64,000 bases of DNA from an uncultured Pirellulaceae bacterium (GTDB lineage Bacteria; Planctomycetota; Planctomycetia; Pirellulales; Pirellulaceae): positions 1 to 64,000 of the forward strand of contig CALFUT010000004.1 of the NCBI GenBank assembly GCA_937929805.1, given 5' to 3'. Below are positions 42,915-53,000 of this stretch, in pieces. A program made the translations under genes and the position numbers. Under the pieces are notes generated by a model. The model did no database searches. It was not told where the DNA came from and worked only from the letters and a program-made list of their open reading frames with translations. Position 1 is the first letter of the stretch. Each line of letters opens with the position of its first letter.

Positions 42915-43836
42915 TTAATGGTCATCTGCGGCACGATCGTCGTCGCTGGCAACGTTGAGACAACGCATTGTTTGGTCTGTCGATTGGTGGCTGCATCCAA
43001 CTTGGTTTTTCTTGCGCCACGGAGACGGTAGTCGAAAGCCAATGCACTCTAGCGAGCGATCATGTTTCCGCGAAGCCAGTAGAAGCCTGTCGCGATGGTT
43101 AGAACTGCCAATAGGCCTGCCATTTCACCATCAAGCTGCTGCGCCATCTGCGCTAGCTCAAATTGGAGTAAGCGGAAGTAACGAAAGATAAATTCCATGT
43201 CGAGTTCCGATACAAGAAAAAGACAAAATGAGGCGAACCAAAGCAACAATTGAAAAGACTGAACGGCTGTGCCGACCTTAGCACTCTGCCTACTTGTTGC
43301 TTTGAATGAGTGGACACTAAGAACGAGCCTTCTATTGAGAACGTACAACTTGCTTTGGCCGAGGTACGACCATTTCGTTTTTCCGAATTAAAGTTTGCCG
43401 TTTGGCGATTCTTTGATGGCCAAAATTCACGGTTGTATCGATTGTAACGCGGCCTATGGCATTTGGTGGGTGGATGCTGGGTAGCTCAGCCCCGAAGCGG
43501 ATGTTGATTCTGTTCGTGACTGACGCATTCTCTTATCTCGAATGTGGGGGGCGGCTACGGCGGTTTTGGGCTGGTCATTCCAGAACGAGGCCGAGGCTGA
43601 AATCAGCAGGTGCCGGATTTGGATCGCCCGCCGCGCGGCGGCATGATCGCCCTCCGTCAACGGTCTTGTCGGAATAGGCCTGAAACGCGGTGTTTCGCAA
43701 AATTGTTCGGCGAAATTTCTTGGTATTGGGAGCGCAGACGGCTTGCAAATCTGGGTAATTCCAGATATTTTCTTGAACTTCGATCGGGGAAAACTCGATA
43801 GAAAATTCGAGCGTAACGCTCGGAGAACGCCATTTT
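42915..43836. other. Long intergenic region before tRNA-Asp
   Basis: About 920 bp. The only frame with some protein character is on the minus strand (43049-43198 or to 43348; see separate entry). The rest shows no coding signal. It ends in the tRNA-Asp promoter region, where no clear -35/-10 pair was found. Confidence 0.45.
43049..43198 (-). CDS. Possible very small membrane protein
   Basis: A 49-residue frame starting MEFIFRYFRLLQFELAQM, then one hydrophobic segment (MAGLLAVLTIATGFYWL) and a short basic end. An upstream ATG would extend it to 99 residues with another hydrophobic stretch. No Shine-Dalgarno site supports either start. It might be a genuine small membrane protein or a chance frame. 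Confidence 0.3.
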   Translation of the reverse strand: MEFIFRYFRLLQFELAQMAQQLDGEMAGLLAVLTIATGFYWLRGNMIAR

Positions 43837-43910
43837 GGCGCGGTAGCTCAATTGGTTAGAGCCCCGGACTGTCGATCCGGAGGTTGCGGGTTCGAGTCCC
43901 GTCCGCGTCG
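43837..43910 (+). tRNA. tRNA-Asp (GTC)
   Basis: A 74-nt cloverleaf. Acceptor GGCGCGG pairs with CCGCGTC (one G-U), D arm GCTC/GAGC, anticodon stem CCGGA/TCCGG around CTGTCGA (anticodon GTC), T arm GCGGG/CCCGT with TTCGAGT loop, discriminator G. The CCA end is not encoded. It reads in the same direction as, and 415 bp upstream of, the type I restriction locus; tRNA genes are common integration points, but no repeat of its 3' end was seen downstream. Confidence 0.97.
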
Positions 43911-43915
43911 CTTAG

Positions 43916-43953
43916 AAAAACCCCATGAAAACCAGTGTTTCGTGGGGTTTTTT
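43916..43953 (+). terminator. Intrinsic terminator of tRNA-Asp
   Basis: AAAAACCCCATGAAA (43916-43930) pairs with TTTCGTGGGGTTTTT around a 7-base loop; the T run (43948-43953) follows directly. It ends the tRNA transcript, six bases after the gene. Confidence 0.88.
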
Positions 43954-44325
43954 CGTGGGCTGAGGCTTTCATCATAAGAACGGGGAAGTGTTCACTAGCA
44001 GCGCCCTCGCGTTCGACGACATGGTGGATCGAGTCCTAGGTGCCTTCACCTACGGAGACGCTGAACCAGTGGCCAACTTTAACATGACATCATGATTGTG
44101 TGCGGAAGGAGTGGTAGCGCAGAAACGTGGACGGAGCACAGTCATTGTGAGCGCACTTCCTCTGCCCCTTGTTGCGTCTCTACGCTTTAAGCCTTCCCAG
44201 GCCGAACTTGGCTGCATGCTCACGCTCGTTCACTAAGTGAGAGCCAAAGAAGTTGAGGTATCGCAAAACTTGCAACCAAGCATTCCAATACATAATCTTT
44301 GAATGATCGCGTAGAACAAAAACAG
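43954..44325. other. Intergenic region upstream of hsdM
   Basis: About 370 bp between the tRNA terminator and hsdM. No gene is supported; it should contain the promoter for the restriction-modification operon. Confidence 0.45.
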
Positions 44326-46506
44326 ATGCCAAACAACCACCAAGAGATCGCGAACTTCATTTGGGGAATTTGCAACTTGTTGCGGGGACCGTACAAACGC
44401 AATGAGTATCGCAAAGTAATCCTTCCTTTGACCGTTCTGCGGCGTTTCGACTGTCTGCTTGCCGACACAAAAGACGACGTGCTGGCGGAGCATAAGAAAA
44501 TCAAAGCCAAACCCGATTCGGTCATCGAGCTGAAGCTAAGGGCCATCACGGGGCGACCGTTTTACAACCTGTCTCGTATTCGCGATAAACACGGAGCAGC
44601 TTTTCCAAAGTTACTGGACGACCCAAACCAACTCGCTCCCAACCTGAATAGTTTCATCAACGGGTTCTCGAAGAACGTTCGAAACATTCTGGACCGGTTC
44701 TCTTTCGACCAGCAGATCGCAAAGATGGCCGAAAAGGACCTGCTATTCGAGGTCATCAAAGCCTTTGCCAGTCCCAAGCTGGACCTCTCCGAAAGCGCCA
44801 TCGACGAGACCCAGATGGGCTATGTCTTTGAGGAACTTATCCGAATCGGAGCGGAACAATCCAATGAAGAAGCAGGAGAACATTTCACCCCGCGTGAAGT
44901 CATCCGATTGATGGTCAACCTGCTACTTGACCCGGAAGAGGACCTACGCAAAAGCCACGTCGTCAAAACCATCTACGATCCCTCTTGCGGAACCGGCGGC
45001 ATGCTCAGCGTCGCCGAACGCTACATTAAAGAACTCAACAACGAAGCCGCCCCCAAGTTGTTCGGTCAGGACTGGAACGACGAAGCGTGGGCCGTTTGCA
45101 AATCGGACATGCTGATCAAGGGCGATACCGCCGACAACATAGTGCTCGGTGATACCTTTACCGCTGACGGTTTCGCCAAAGACGATCAGGACGAAAAATG
45201 GCAATTCGACTACATGCTCGCCAACCCACCCTTTGGCGTCGAATGGAAACAGCAAAAACGCTACATCGAAAAAGAAGTCGAAGACCATGGCTTTGACGGC
45301 CGCTTCGGAGCCGGACTGCCGCGAGTCAACGACGGAGCCCTGCTGTTCCTGCAACACATGCTCGACAAAATGCGAGCCCCACAGGACGGAGGCAGCCGCA
45401 TCGCCATCGTCTTCAACGGCTCGCCCCTGTTCACCGGCGACGCAGGCAGCGGGGAAAGCAACATCCGCCAGTGGATCATCGAGCAGGACTGGTTGGAAGC
45501 GATCGTCGCCCTGCCGGAGCAACTGTTCTACAACACCGGCATCTCCACCTACATCTGGGTGTTAACCAACCGGAAAGAGAAAGCACGCAAAGGCAAAGTT
45601 CAACTGATCGACGCCCGCAACTTCTGGCTGCCGATGAAGAAGAGCCTCGGCAACAAGCGGCGAAAGATCGGCGACCCCACCGACACGCAATCACCCAACG
45701 ATCCCGACCACGTCGGCGAGATCACCCGCATCTACGGGAACTTTACCGACGACGAAGAACGCAAATTCGCTTGGCGCACCGTCCATCCTCGGCGAAAGCA
45801 ACGCAAGGGCGACCCTGACGAACTCTCCATGGTCGTCAGCAAGATATTCGACAACGAAGACTTTGGCTTCCGTAAGATCACCGTCGAGCGGCCCTTGCGA
45901 CTGAACTTCCAAGTCACCGATGAGCGGCTCGCTCGGATCGAAGACGAAACCGGCTTCAAGAATCTGGCCACCAGCAAAAAGAAGAACGCCGCCACGCGAC
46001 AAGCCGAAATCGAGGCGGGCCGCGTGCGTCAACAGAAGCTACGCGAATTCTTCAAGTCGCTACAAACGGAGCTCAGCGAAGACGGACAGCCGATGCTGTT
46101 TCGCGACCGCAAGGAGTTTTTGCAGCGACTGAAAGCCATCGACAAGCAAGAGGGCATCAAGCTCACCGCCGCCGAACTCAAAGCCGTGCTCGCTGGCCTG
46201 TCGGAGCGAGACGAAGACGCCGAAGTCTGCCGCAAGTCAGGCGGCCAGATCGAAGCCGACTCCAGCCTCCGCGACACCGAATCCGTCCCGCTGAAGGAAT
46301 CGGTGGACGAGTATTTTGAGCGCGAAGTCAAGCCACACGTTGGCGATGCGTGGATCGACGAGTCGAAGGAGAAAGTCGGCTACGAGATACCGCTCAATCG
46401 CCACTTCTATTGTTATGAGCCGCCGCGCGAATTGGACAAAATTGAAGCCAACATCAAAGATTTGGAATCGGAAATCGTTCAGTTGTTGAGGGAAGTCACT
46501 GCATGA
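44326..46506 (+). CDS. hsdM: Type I restriction-modification DNA methyltransferase (M subunit)
   Basis: About 726 residues from ATG 44326 (TTG 44299 would add nine). The N-terminal helical HsdM domain (IANFIWGICNLLRGPYKRNE) is followed by the N6-adenine methylase domain: SAM motif I YDPSCGTGGML (near 217) and catalytic motif IV ANPPF (near 296). The long C-terminal part (from about 500) is coiled-coil-like and rich in Glu/Lys. HsdM methylates adenine in the sequence chosen by HsdS and protects host DNA. The stop overlaps the start of hsdS by four bases. Codon use from 44900 to 46450 looks richer in C-ending codons than the neighbours, which may mean acquisition. Confidence 0.93.
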   Translation: MPNNHQEIANFIWGICNLLRGPYKRNEYRKVILPLTVLRRFDCLLADTKDDVLAEHKKIKAKPDSVIELKLRAITGRPFYNLSRIRDKHGAAFPKLLDDPNQLAPNLNSFINGFSKNVRNILDRFSFDQQIAKMAEKDLLFEVIKAFASPKLDLSESAIDETQMGYVFEELIRIGAEQSNEEAGEHFTPREVIRLMVNLLLDPEEDLRKSHVVKTIYDPSCGTGGMLSVAERYIKELNNEAAPKLFGQDWNDEAWAVCKSDMLIKGDTADNIVLGDTFTADGFAKDDQDEKWQFDYMLANPPFGVEWKQQKRYIEKEVEDHGFDGRFGAGLPRVNDGALLFLQHMLDKMRAPQDGGSRIAIVFNGSPLFTGDAGSGESNIRQWIIEQDWLEAIVALPEQLFYNTGISTYIWVLTNRKEKARKGKVQLIDARNFWLPMKKSLGNKRRKIGDPTDTQSPNDPDHVGEITRIYGNFTDDEERKFAWRTVHPRRKQRKGDPDELSMVVSKIFDNEDFGFRKITVERPLRLNFQVTDERLARIEDETGFKNLATSKKKNAATRQAEIEAGRVRQQKLREFFKSLQTELSEDGQPMLFRDRKEFLQRLKAIDKQEGIKLTAAELKAVLAGLSERDEDAEVCRKSGGQIEADSSLRDTESVPLKESVDEYFEREVKPHVGDAWIDESKEKVGYEIPLNRHFYCYEPPRELDKIEANIKDLESEIVQLLREVTA

Positions 46507-47849
46507 TTGCCCCAACGAAGAACAACGATTTCGCCAATCTCTCACTACCGAAAGATTGGGATTACTTGCCGCTGAAGCGACTTGTAACTGAGCCACTGAA
46601 ATATGGAGCGAACGAGTCCGCCGAATATGACGATCCCGCTTGGCCTCGTTATGTCCGGATTACGGACGTAACCGAGAATGGAAAACTCCGAGAAGAAACT
46701 TTCAGGTCACTGCCACCAGCAATCGCTAGTGATTACCTCCTAAAACACGGAGACATTCTCTTCGCTCGAAGTGGCGCAACATCTGGGAAATCGTTCATGT
46801 ATCGAGACGAATGGGGACCCTGCGCTTACGCAGGCTACATGATTCGGGCTCGTTTGAATCTCAAGAAATGTAACCCAAACTTTCTGCGGTATTTCACAGC
46901 GTCAACTCTTTATTGGGCGTGGATTTCGTCGAGCCTAATTCAGGCCACAATCCAAAATGTAAGTGCCGAAAAATACAATGACATTCGTATTCCACTTCCC
47001 GACCCTGACGAGCAAAAACAGATCGCTCGTTTTCTGGATTCGGCGGTGGGGAAGATCGACACGTTGGTGTCGAAGAAGCGAGAGCTGATCGAATTGCTTC
47101 AGGAAAAGCGTCGAGCGTTGGTCTCGCGTTGTGTCACTCGCGGGCTGCCGCCCGACGCCGCCCGCGCCGCCGGACTCGATCCCCAACCAAAACTCAAACC
47201 CTCCGGTGTCGATTGGCTCGGCGATGTGCCGGAGCATTGGGATGTAGTCCAACTTCGCAGGAAATGGGATGTCCTCGATTGCAAGCACAAGACAGTCTCA
47301 TTCGTGGATGACGAAGATGCGTTCCCGCTTGCAAGTATTCGAGAGGTTAGTTCCTTTGAAGTCGATCTGAGCAATGCGAAACGTACGACGCGAGAAGAAT
47401 ATCTCGACATGATCGACGGAGAACGCGACCCAAGAATTGGTGACATCATCTACAGTCGCAACGCGACGGTTGGCGACGCTTCCATTGTCGCAACTGAGAA
47501 ACCTTTCTGTATGGGCCAAGACGTGTGTCTTATCCGATCAGTTTCTCAACATCCCCGCTACGTGATTTACATGCTGCGTTCAATTCCGCTCCTTGAACAA
47601 GCGGAGTCGATGATGATTGGCTCTACGTTTAGACGAATCAACGTCGGTCAGATCAAACAGTACTGGACTGCTCTACCGCCGCACGATGAACAAGTTGAAA
47701 TCGCCAAGTATCTCGATACTGAAACTAGTCGGATTGACACACTTCTTGCCAAAGTAGACGAGGCTACCGAGCGACTGACGGAATACCGTTCCGCCCTCAT
47801 CACTGCCGCAGTCACCGGCAAAATCGACGTTCGAGAGGTAGAGGTATGA
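46503..47849 (+). CDS. hsdS: Type I restriction-modification specificity subunit
   Basis: 448 residues with two target-recognition domains (about 1-170 and 230-395), each followed by a conserved coiled coil: EQKQIARFLDSAVGKIDTLV (central) and EQVEIAKYLDTETSRIDTLL (distal). These helices set the distance between the two half-sites. GVDWLGDVPEHW marks the start of the second domain, and LPKDWDYLPLKRL that of the first. Recognition sequence cannot be predicted here. Four-base overlaps link it to hsdM upstream and to the small ORF downstream. Confidence 0.93.
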   Translation: MIAPTKNNDFANLSLPKDWDYLPLKRLVTEPLKYGANESAEYDDPAWPRYVRITDVTENGKLREETFRSLPPAIASDYLLKHGDILFARSGATSGKSFMYRDEWGPCAYAGYMIRARLNLKKCNPNFLRYFTASTLYWAWISSSLIQATIQNVSAEKYNDIRIPLPDPDEQKQIARFLDSAVGKIDTLVSKKRELIELLQEKRRALVSRCVTRGLPPDAARAAGLDPQPKLKPSGVDWLGDVPEHWDVVQLRRKWDVLDCKHKTVSFVDDEDAFPLASIREVSSFEVDLSNAKRTTREEYLDMIDGERDPRIGDIIYSRNATVGDASIVATEKPFCMGQDVCLIRSVSQHPRYVIYMLRSIPLLEQAESMMIGSTFRRINVGQIKQYWTALPPHDEQVEIAKYLDTETSRIDTLLAKVDEATERLTEYRSALITAAVTGKIDVREVEV

Positions 47850-48133
47850 GCGCCGATTTCATCGTCAACAGTTTTGAAGCATACCTCGACGTGATCCAAT
47901 CGGGATTGTCGAAGCTCGACGGACGCCGGTACAACCAAACCGTGAGCGGCAAGGCACTAGTCGCCGCTTCGTTGCGCTGGTTACCGGCGGCTAGCGCCTT
48001 GCCGCTCACAATACGTTCGCACTCCACTCTGCGCCCTCCGCGTCTCTGCGTTTCCAACTTCACGACGGGTTTATTAAACGCAGAGTCGCAGAGAACGCAG
48101 AGATTTTCTCAAAATCGAGAGGCCGTTTTATGA
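47846..48133 (+). CDS. Small coupled ORF containing palindromic repeats
   Basis: A 95-codon frame. Its ATG overlaps the hsdS stop (ATGA at 47846) and its TGA overlaps the start of the next gene (ATGA at 48130), so it bridges both genes by translational coupling. Only residues 1-29 (MSADFIVNSFEAYLDVIQSG, then LSKLDGRRY) look like normal protein. From about residue 33 the frame runs through two palindromic repeat elements, so the rest is repeat-derived. It could be a gene truncated by repeat insertion, or a non-functional coupling leader. Confidence 0.4.
   Translation: MSADFIVNSFEAYLDVIQSGLSKLDGRRYNQTVSGKALVAASLRWLPAASALPLTIRSHSTLRPPRLCVSNFTTGLLNAESQRTQRFSQNREAVL
47943..48008. repeat. REP-like palindromic element
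   Basis: Arm 47943-47966 (TGAGCGGCAAGGCACTAGTC GCCG) and arm 47985-48008 (its reverse complement with two mismatches) form a GC-rich hairpin with an 18-base loop. The GGCAAGGC/GCCTTGCC core resembles dispersed palindromes of planctomycete genomes, as I recall them; only this copy is visible in the window. Confidence 0.75.
48027..48102. repeat. CTCTGCG/CGCAGAG palindromic element
   Basis: Arm 48027-48053 (CTCTGCG…CTCTGCGTTT) and arm 48076-48102 (AAACGCAGAG…ACGCAGAG) are reverse complements with a few mismatches and a 22-base loop. CGCAGAG occurs three times in the right arm. This is the familiar 'CTCTGCG' intergenic repeat of many environmental genomes. It follows the REP-like element by 18 bp. 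Confidence 0.8.
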
Positions 48134-50007
48134 AAACAGCTCAAGAACTTCTCGACGAACTCAATGCGGCCGACGAAAGCACACGCATCGAAGCCAAGCG
48201 TGCCTCCGAGATCGGCAAAAGCATTTTAGAAACCGTTTGCGCCTATGCGAATGAACCGGGCCTTGGCGGCGGCTATTTGTTGCTGGGAGTGGTGCCGGTC
48301 GAGAACTCGTTTTGGCCCATGTACGAACCGGTCAATATCGCAGACCCTGACAAGATCCAAGCCGATCTGGCGTCTCAGTGTGCGTCGATGTTCAATGCCG
48401 CGATCCGACCGCAAGTTCGCGTCGATCAACTGTCTGGAAAAAATGTGATCGTCGTTTTTGTTCCCGAATCGAGTCCGCATGAAAAACCGGTCCACTTTAA
48501 GAATAAACCGCTGCCGGCAAGTGCTTGGCGACGAATCGGATCGACCGATCAACAGTGTACCGACGATGACATGGTCGTGTTTTATCAAAGCCGCAAAAGC
48601 GAGTCGTTTGATGAACAGGTACTGGCGGATGCTCGTCGATCCGATATTGATCCCGAAGTGGTCGATCTTTATCGCAAGCTACGTCGTGAAGTCAATTCCT
48701 CTGCCGAAGAGCTAAATTGGTCAGATGATGATTTGCTGGAATCTTTGAAGGCCGTACGCCAAACTGAGCAGGGGCTTCAGCCTACCGTTGCGGGCATTTT
48801 ACTTTTCGGCACGCCAATGGCGTTGCGTCGGTTGTTTCCGATGATGCGAATCGACTATATGCGTGTTAATGGAACTCGATGGGTGGAAGATCCTGACCGC
48901 CGATTCGATACGGTGGAAATTCGGAGCCCATTGATTCGGGCGATCAATCGTGCTCGTTCAGCCGTGCTGGATGATATTCCCAAAGCGTTTTCGCTGCCGG
49001 CAGATCAAACGCAAAGCATCGAAGAATCGACGTTGCCCGAACGCGTTGTGCGTGAGGTTGTTGCCAATGCCGTGATGCACCGCGACTATCGCAAACACGG
49101 CTCGATCCAGTTGATTCGGTACTCAAACCGACTGGAGATTCGCAATCCGGGTTATTCGCTGAAGGCTCCTGAACGTTTGGGCGAACCCGGTTCCGATATC
49201 AGAAACCCCACGATTGCAGCGGCGCTATACGATTTAAAAATGGCGGAAACCAAGGGCAGTGGAATTCGCGTGATGCGTTCGGAAATGGAAGCTCGTGGAC
49301 TTTCGCCGCCGCTTCTGGAATCTGACCGAACTGGAAATCAGTTTATGGCGATGCTGTTGTTTCATCACTTTCTCGGCGAGCAGGATATTGAGTGGCTGTC
49401 TTCGCTGGGGCAAGAGCTGACCAACGAAGAGCGTCGAGCGATGGTGCAAGCGCGTGAGGTAGGTGCGGTTGATAACTCGACCTATCGAGATCTGAATCGG
49501 GACGCGGATACTCTTACGGCCAGCCGACACCTACGAAGACTTTGCGACTTGAAACTGCTGGAGAAAAAGGGAAAAGCAGCGAAGACCTACTACATTCCCA
49601 CGGATCTTGCATTGGCCAACTGGCCTCCAAAGTCGCCTGAATCACCGGAGCTCAGGGGCAAACCACCGGAGTCTGACACCAAACCACCGGAGCTCGTGGG
49701 GAAACCACCGGAGCTTGAACTGCCTGAAGCGATCGCCGCCAAAATCAGTAGCTTGGGTGGCAAAGCGGCAAAAGGGGACTTGGTGACGGTGATTATGGAA
49801 TTGCTGGCGTGGCGGGAACTGTCATTGGCGGAAATTGCGGGTTTCGTCGATCGGAATCCTGATCACATTCGCAAAACGTACTTAAATGAAATGATCCGGG
49901 CTGATCTGATCAGGCCAATGTCAGATTCTCCAAATGATCCGCGGCAAACCTATCGAGCTACATCTGTCATAAAACAAATTGAACGTGATGAACAAACAGA
50001 CGACTGA
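48130..50007 (+). CDS. AlbA_2 / ATPase transcriptional regulator-like protein
   Basis: 625 residues. The N-terminal AlbA_2 (Schlafen-type nucleic-acid-binding) domain covers about 10-135 (ESTRIEAKRASE, GGGYLLLGV). A GHKL ATPase-like domain (about 285-400) shows ERVVREVVANAVMHRDY. The C-terminus has winged-helix-like segments and, near 505-540, a Pro-rich run in which KPPEL-type units repeat four times. Such proteins are often named RecG-like or transcriptional regulators and are common inside type I restriction loci, between hsdS and hsdR; a regulatory or accessory defence role is probable but unproven. It overlaps hsdR by 20 bp. Confidence 0.78.
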   Translation: MKTAQELLDELNAADESTRIEAKRASEIGKSILETVCAYANEPGLGGGYLLLGVVPVENSFWPMYEPVNIADPDKIQADLASQCASMFNAAIRPQVRVDQLSGKNVIVVFVPESSPHEKPVHFKNKPLPASAWRRIGSTDQQCTDDDMVVFYQSRKSESFDEQVLADARRSDIDPEVVDLYRKLRREVNSSAEELNWSDDDLLESLKAVRQTEQGLQPTVAGILLFGTPMALRRLFPMMRIDYMRVNGTRWVEDPDRRFDTVEIRSPLIRAINRARSAVLDDIPKAFSLPADQTQSIEESTLPERVVREVVANAVMHRDYRKHGSIQLIRYSNRLEIRNPGYSLKAPERLGEPGSDIRNPTIAAALYDLKMAETKGSGIRVMRSEMEARGLSPPLLESDRTGNQFMAMLLFHHFLGEQDIEWLSSLGQELTNEERRAMVQAREVGAVDNSTYRDLNRDADTLTASRHLRRLCDLKLLEKKGKAAKTYYIPTDLALANWPPKSPESPELRGKPPESDTKPPELVGKPPELELPEAIAAKISSLGGKAAKGDLVTVIMELLAWRELSLAEIAGFVDRNPDHIRKTYLNEMIRADLIRPMSDSPNDPRQTYRATSVIKQIERDEQTDD

Positions 50008-53000
50008 AAAAGCCTTTGAAACTTACGTCGAAGAGATTCTGACGACAACGTCTGGATGGACTAGAGGTGCGGGCCACCAGTGGGATAAATCGATCGCTAT
50101 GTTCCCCGATCGAGTTTGCGCGTTTCTTGAGCGGACTCAGGTCAAACTTTGGGGCGAAATGCGTGAACTCCACGGCGATGCTCTGGAAGCGATGATCGTG
50201 AAGGGGCTTGTGAAGGAACTTGAAATCAAAGGGACACTGCATGTTCTCAGACACGGCTTCAAGTTCTACGGCAAGCTATTCCGGATGGCATACTTCAAAC
50301 CTGCCCACTCGTTAGCGGACGACGTCTCAGAGTTGTACGAACAAAACGAACTAACCGTTACGCGGCAAATACCTTGCCACCCCAAAGACAATAGCACGGT
50401 TGATATCCTTCTGTCACTCAATGGCCTGCCTCTAGCGACCATTGAACTGAAGAACCCGCAAACCGGCCAGAACTGGCGAAACGCAATTAAACAGTACAAG
50501 GAAGATCGCCTGCCGTCTGCTCCAATGTTCGGTTTCAAAACTCGCAGCCTCGTACACTTCGCTGCCGACAGCGAAGAAGTCTACATGACGACGCGGCTGA
50601 GGAAAGAAAAGACCTACTTCCTTCCGTTCAATCGAGGCAGTCACCCAAACAAAATTGAATGTGGTGCCGGTAACCCGGCGCACAAGTCCGGCTATCGAAC
50701 CGGCTACTTTTGGGAAGACATTCTCCAACGGGATAGCTTCCTAGAAATCATCGGCCAGTTCATGTTCCTCGCTAAGAAGGACGAGAAGGTAGATGACGGC
50801 AAGGGTGGTAGCAAAAGAATTACGACCGAGACGATGATCTTTCCTCGCTACCATCAACTTGATGCGGTCAGGAAGTTGATTGCGACCGCCCGCGCGGAGG
50901 GGACCGGTAACAACTATCTGATTCAACACTCGGCTGGTAGCGGAAAAACGAACAGTATCTCATGGCTTGCCCATCGACTTGCCAGCCTTCACACCGCGTC
51001 TGATAAGAAGATCTACGACTGCGTCGTCGTCATTACTGACCGTCAGGTTCTCGATAGCCAATTGCAAGATGCGGTCTACCAAATTGAGCATGCTCAAGGC
51101 GTGGTGCAGGCGATCGACGAGAACTCGAAACAGCTCGCCGAATCTCTCGCCGACGGCACGAAGATCGTCGTCACGACCCTCCAGAAGTTTCCCTTTGTGA
51201 TGAAGGGGCTGCTAAAAGTCGCCGGTGCCGAAGACGTAGACAATCCTGATGAACAATCGAAGGCCAAGGCCAAGGAATGGGAGGCTCAAATTGCCAACCG
51301 AAAGTATGCGATGATCGTTGATGAGGCCCATTCGAGCCAATCAGGTGAGTCTGCCCGGGAAATGAAGGAGATTCTGGGAGCCAACGCTCAACAAGCCAAG
51401 GACGAAGCCGAAGAGGACGATGGTGATTCGGAATCAATGCTCAACGCGGTGATGGCATCGCGTGGTCGTCAGCCCAACCTCAGCTTCTTCGCATTTACCG
51501 CAACACCCAAAGGCAAAACGCTAGAGCTTTTCGGAACACCGGGAAAGGACGGAAAGCCAGAGGCGTTTCACACCTACAGCATGCGGCAAGCCATCGACGA
51601 AGGCTTTATTCTCGACGTACTTCGCAACTACACCACCTACGAGACTTACTTCCGGCTGGTAAAAGCCAACGAAGAAGACAAGACGATTCCCAAACGCAAA
51701 GGCGCGAAGGCGCTAGGGAAATTCATGGTGATGCACCCGCACAGCATCGAACAGAAGATCGAAGTGATCGTCGAACACTTCCGGCGAAGCGTACGGCATC
51801 ACCTCAAAGGACGCGCTAAAGCGATGGTGGTGACTTCCTCGCGTCAACTCGCTGTGAAATACCGGCTGGCCTTTGATCGTTACCTGAAAGAGAACGGCTA
51901 CGACGATATCAAGGCGTTGGTTGCCTTCAGCGGAAAGGTCGAGCTGCCTGCTGACGACTCAGATTACACCGGGCCGGATTCATCGACGTACACCGAACCC
52001 CAAATGAATCTTGACTCAAACGGCAACACGATCAGCGAGAAGCAACTTCGCGAGAAGTTTGCCACCGATGATTTCCAAGTGCTGCTGGTAGCAAACAAGT
52101 ATCAAACAGGTTTCGATCAACCTTTGTTGATGGCCATGTATGTCGATAAGCGACTCGATGGAGTTCAAGCCGTTCAGACCCTCTCCCGACTCAACCGAAA
52201 GATTCGCGGAAAGGAAGAGCCGTTCGTTCTGGATTTCGTTAACAATGCCAACGACATCTTCAAGGCGTTCAAGCCCTACTTCGACGCAACGCAGCTTCAG
52301 GAAAAGGCTGATCCAGCCCAACTAGGCCAAATGAAGCACGAGCTGGACGCGCAACAGATTTACCATTGGAGTGAAGTCGAAGCATTCGCAAAAATTTTCT
52401 ACAAGCTCCCGGATCGCCAACGAGCCAAAGACCACGCCGACCTCAACCGTTGGGTTCAGCCCTGCGTTGATCGTTTCAAAGCGTTTGATGACGAAGATGA
52501 GAAGAAATGGGAATTCAGAGACAGGTTCTCGGCCTTCGTACAGCTGTATTCATTCCTTAGCCAAGTCATGCCATACCCTGACCCGGAATTTGAGCGACTA
52601 TACAGCTTCGGGAAATTCGCCCTGCCGCATCTTCCAACTGGTCGTGATTCATCGTCAGTTAATCTGGCCGACGACGTATCGCTGGAGTACTACAGACTGT
52701 CACGCGTGTGGTCTGGGGCCATCGAACTTCGCGAAGAGGGCGAACCATACGTAAAGAGCCCTACAGACGTTGGAACTGGTCGATCCAAGGAAGACCATGT
52801 CGAGCTTTCGGAACTCATCAAGACCCTGAATGACAGGTTTGGTACCGACTTCAAGGAGGAAGATCGCTACTTTGCCAAACAGTTCTGCGAAAAGGCCGCA
52901 AAGAATGAGCGGATCATTAAGACTGCTAAGGCGAACCCTTTGGACAAGTTCCAACTGGGCATCAAAGAGATGCTCTCTGAATTCATGATCCAAGCGATGG

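Noticed and set aside
44944-45522. 192-codon minus-strand frame opposite hsdM
   Set aside because: Antisense shadow of the conserved methylase domain.
49640-49730. CRISPR-like repeated DNA
   Set aside because: The repeat is the coding sequence for Pro-Pro-Glu units in a protein; there are no spacers of regular size.
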